Source: Bifidobacterium breve
GTDB taxonomy: Bacteria > Actinomycetota > Actinomycetes > Nanopelagicales > Nanopelagicaceae
Direction: 5' to 3'
DNA: 6,050 nt
Assembly (NCBI GenBank): GCA_945866155.1
Contig: CAMBGL010000075.1
Location: 1 to 6,050, forward strand
Each line of letters begins with the position of its first letter. The first letter of the stretch is position 1. This document shows positions 5,582 through 6,050 of the stretch, piece by piece. The position numbers and the translations under genes are program-made. A model generated the notes under the pieces. The model was given only the letters and a program-made list of their open reading frames with translations, was not told the DNA's origin and searched no databases.

Positions 5582-6050
5582 TTAGAAATCCATATCTCCG
5601 CCGCCGCCACCAGCAGGTGCTGCTGCAGCCTTCTCTGGCTTATCGGCAATGACTGCCTCTGTTGTAATAAAGAGTGCAGCAATTGATGCAGCATTTTGAA
5701 GTGCTGAACGAGTTACCTTGGCAGGATCAATAATTCCAGCTTTGATCATGTCAACATATTCGCCAGTTGCAGCATTGAGACCGAAACCTGTTTCGAGGTT
5801 ACGTACTTTCTCAACAACAACTCCACCTTCAAGGCCTGCATTGACTGCGATTTGCTTGAGTGGCGCGTCAACTGATGCTTCAACAATCTTTGCACCAGTT
5901 GCTTCATCGCCTTCGAGCTTGAGCTTTGCAAATGCAACCTTTGCTGCCTGAATCAGTGCAACGCCACCACCAGCGACGATGCCTTCTTCAACTGCAGCCT
6001 TTGCATTTCGAACTGCATCTTCAATACGGTGCTTACGCTCTTTGAGTTCA
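5582..6050 (-). CDS. groEL: Chaperonin GroEL (60 kDa), C-terminal part
   Basis: The frame runs off the window end with no start, and the visible 155 residues are the C-terminal part of a protein normally about 540 residues long. Reading begins ELKERKHRIEDAVRNAKAAV, then EEGIVAGGGVALIQAA, both hallmarks of the second half of GroEL's ATP-binding equatorial domain. The Asp in RIEDAV corresponds to E. coli Asp398, needed for ATP hydrolysis, and the Asp in IIDPAKVTRSALQNAAS to Asp495. The protein ends in PAGGGGGDMDF. This fits the main housekeeping chaperonin (GroEL2 type) rather than the actinobacterial GroEL1 copy, which usually ends in a His-rich tail. GroEL forms a double ring that folds proteins with GroES; no groES is in the window. 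The stop is TAA at 5584-5582, followed 26 bp later by a hairpin terminator. HrcA or HspR operator sites would lie upstream, outside the window. Confidence 0.96.
   Translation of the reverse strand, partial: ELKERKHRIEDAVRNAKAAVEEGIVAGGGVALIQAAKVAFAKLKLEGDEATGAKIVEASVDAPLKQIAVNAGLEGGVVVEKVRNLETGFGLNAATGEYVDMIKAGIIDPAKVTRSALQNAASIAALFITTEAVIADKPEKAAAAPAGGGGGDMDF

Noticed and set aside
5718..5951. Open frames on both strands inside the groEL region
   Set aside because: The true frame reads GroEL without interruption from 6050 to the stop at 5582; the others are shadows.

Overview
The window looks like a compact, low-to-moderate GC actinobacterial chromosome, most like the streamlined freshwater acI lineage (Nanopelagicales). 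That lineage call is inference. It rests on actinobacteria-specific proteins (DUF3027, DUF2530, a long-tailed cold-shock protein, an actinobacterial-type SerC, and GroEL ending in a Gly-rich DMDF tail) carried in DNA far less GC-rich than most Actinobacteria, with very short intergenic gaps.

Layout. Positions 1-1594 (+) hold the 3' end of serC, followed 7 bp later by a 12-helix MFS transporter. A second, unrelated MFS gene (MFS_3 type) runs on the minus strand from 2913 to 1612 and meets the first tail to tail. Only 12 bp separates its start from a divergent plus-strand pair: a small DUF2530 membrane protein and a secreted zinc metalloprotease with an HExxHxxGxxH motif (3139-4305). The rest is on the minus strand: the cold-shock protein gene (4317-4700), the DUF3027 gene (4812-5504) and the 3' end of groEL (5582 to beyond 6050). 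A strong hairpin terminator lies between groEL and the DUF3027 gene.

The genes are mostly housekeeping or conserved-hypothetical: serine and pyridoxine synthesis, protein folding, RNA chaperoning and small-molecule transport. As I recall, serC, an MFS gene and a long-tailed cold-shock gene also lie near each other in Mycobacterium (serC Rv0884c, cspB Rv0871). On that view the backbone is conserved and the metalloprotease is the accessory element. It is visibly more AT-rich and uses more AGA and ATA codons than its neighbours.

Regulation. Two genes (DUF2530 and DUF3027) show the same geometry, a TANNNT box followed by 6 nt and then ATG, which suggests leaderless transcripts. The metalloprotease and cold-shock genes have clear Shine-Dalgarno sites instead. 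I found no CRISPR array, tRNA, rRNA, insertion sequence or clearly new multi-gene system. The most distinctive items are the metalloprotease and the dual-use 12-bp divergent start region.
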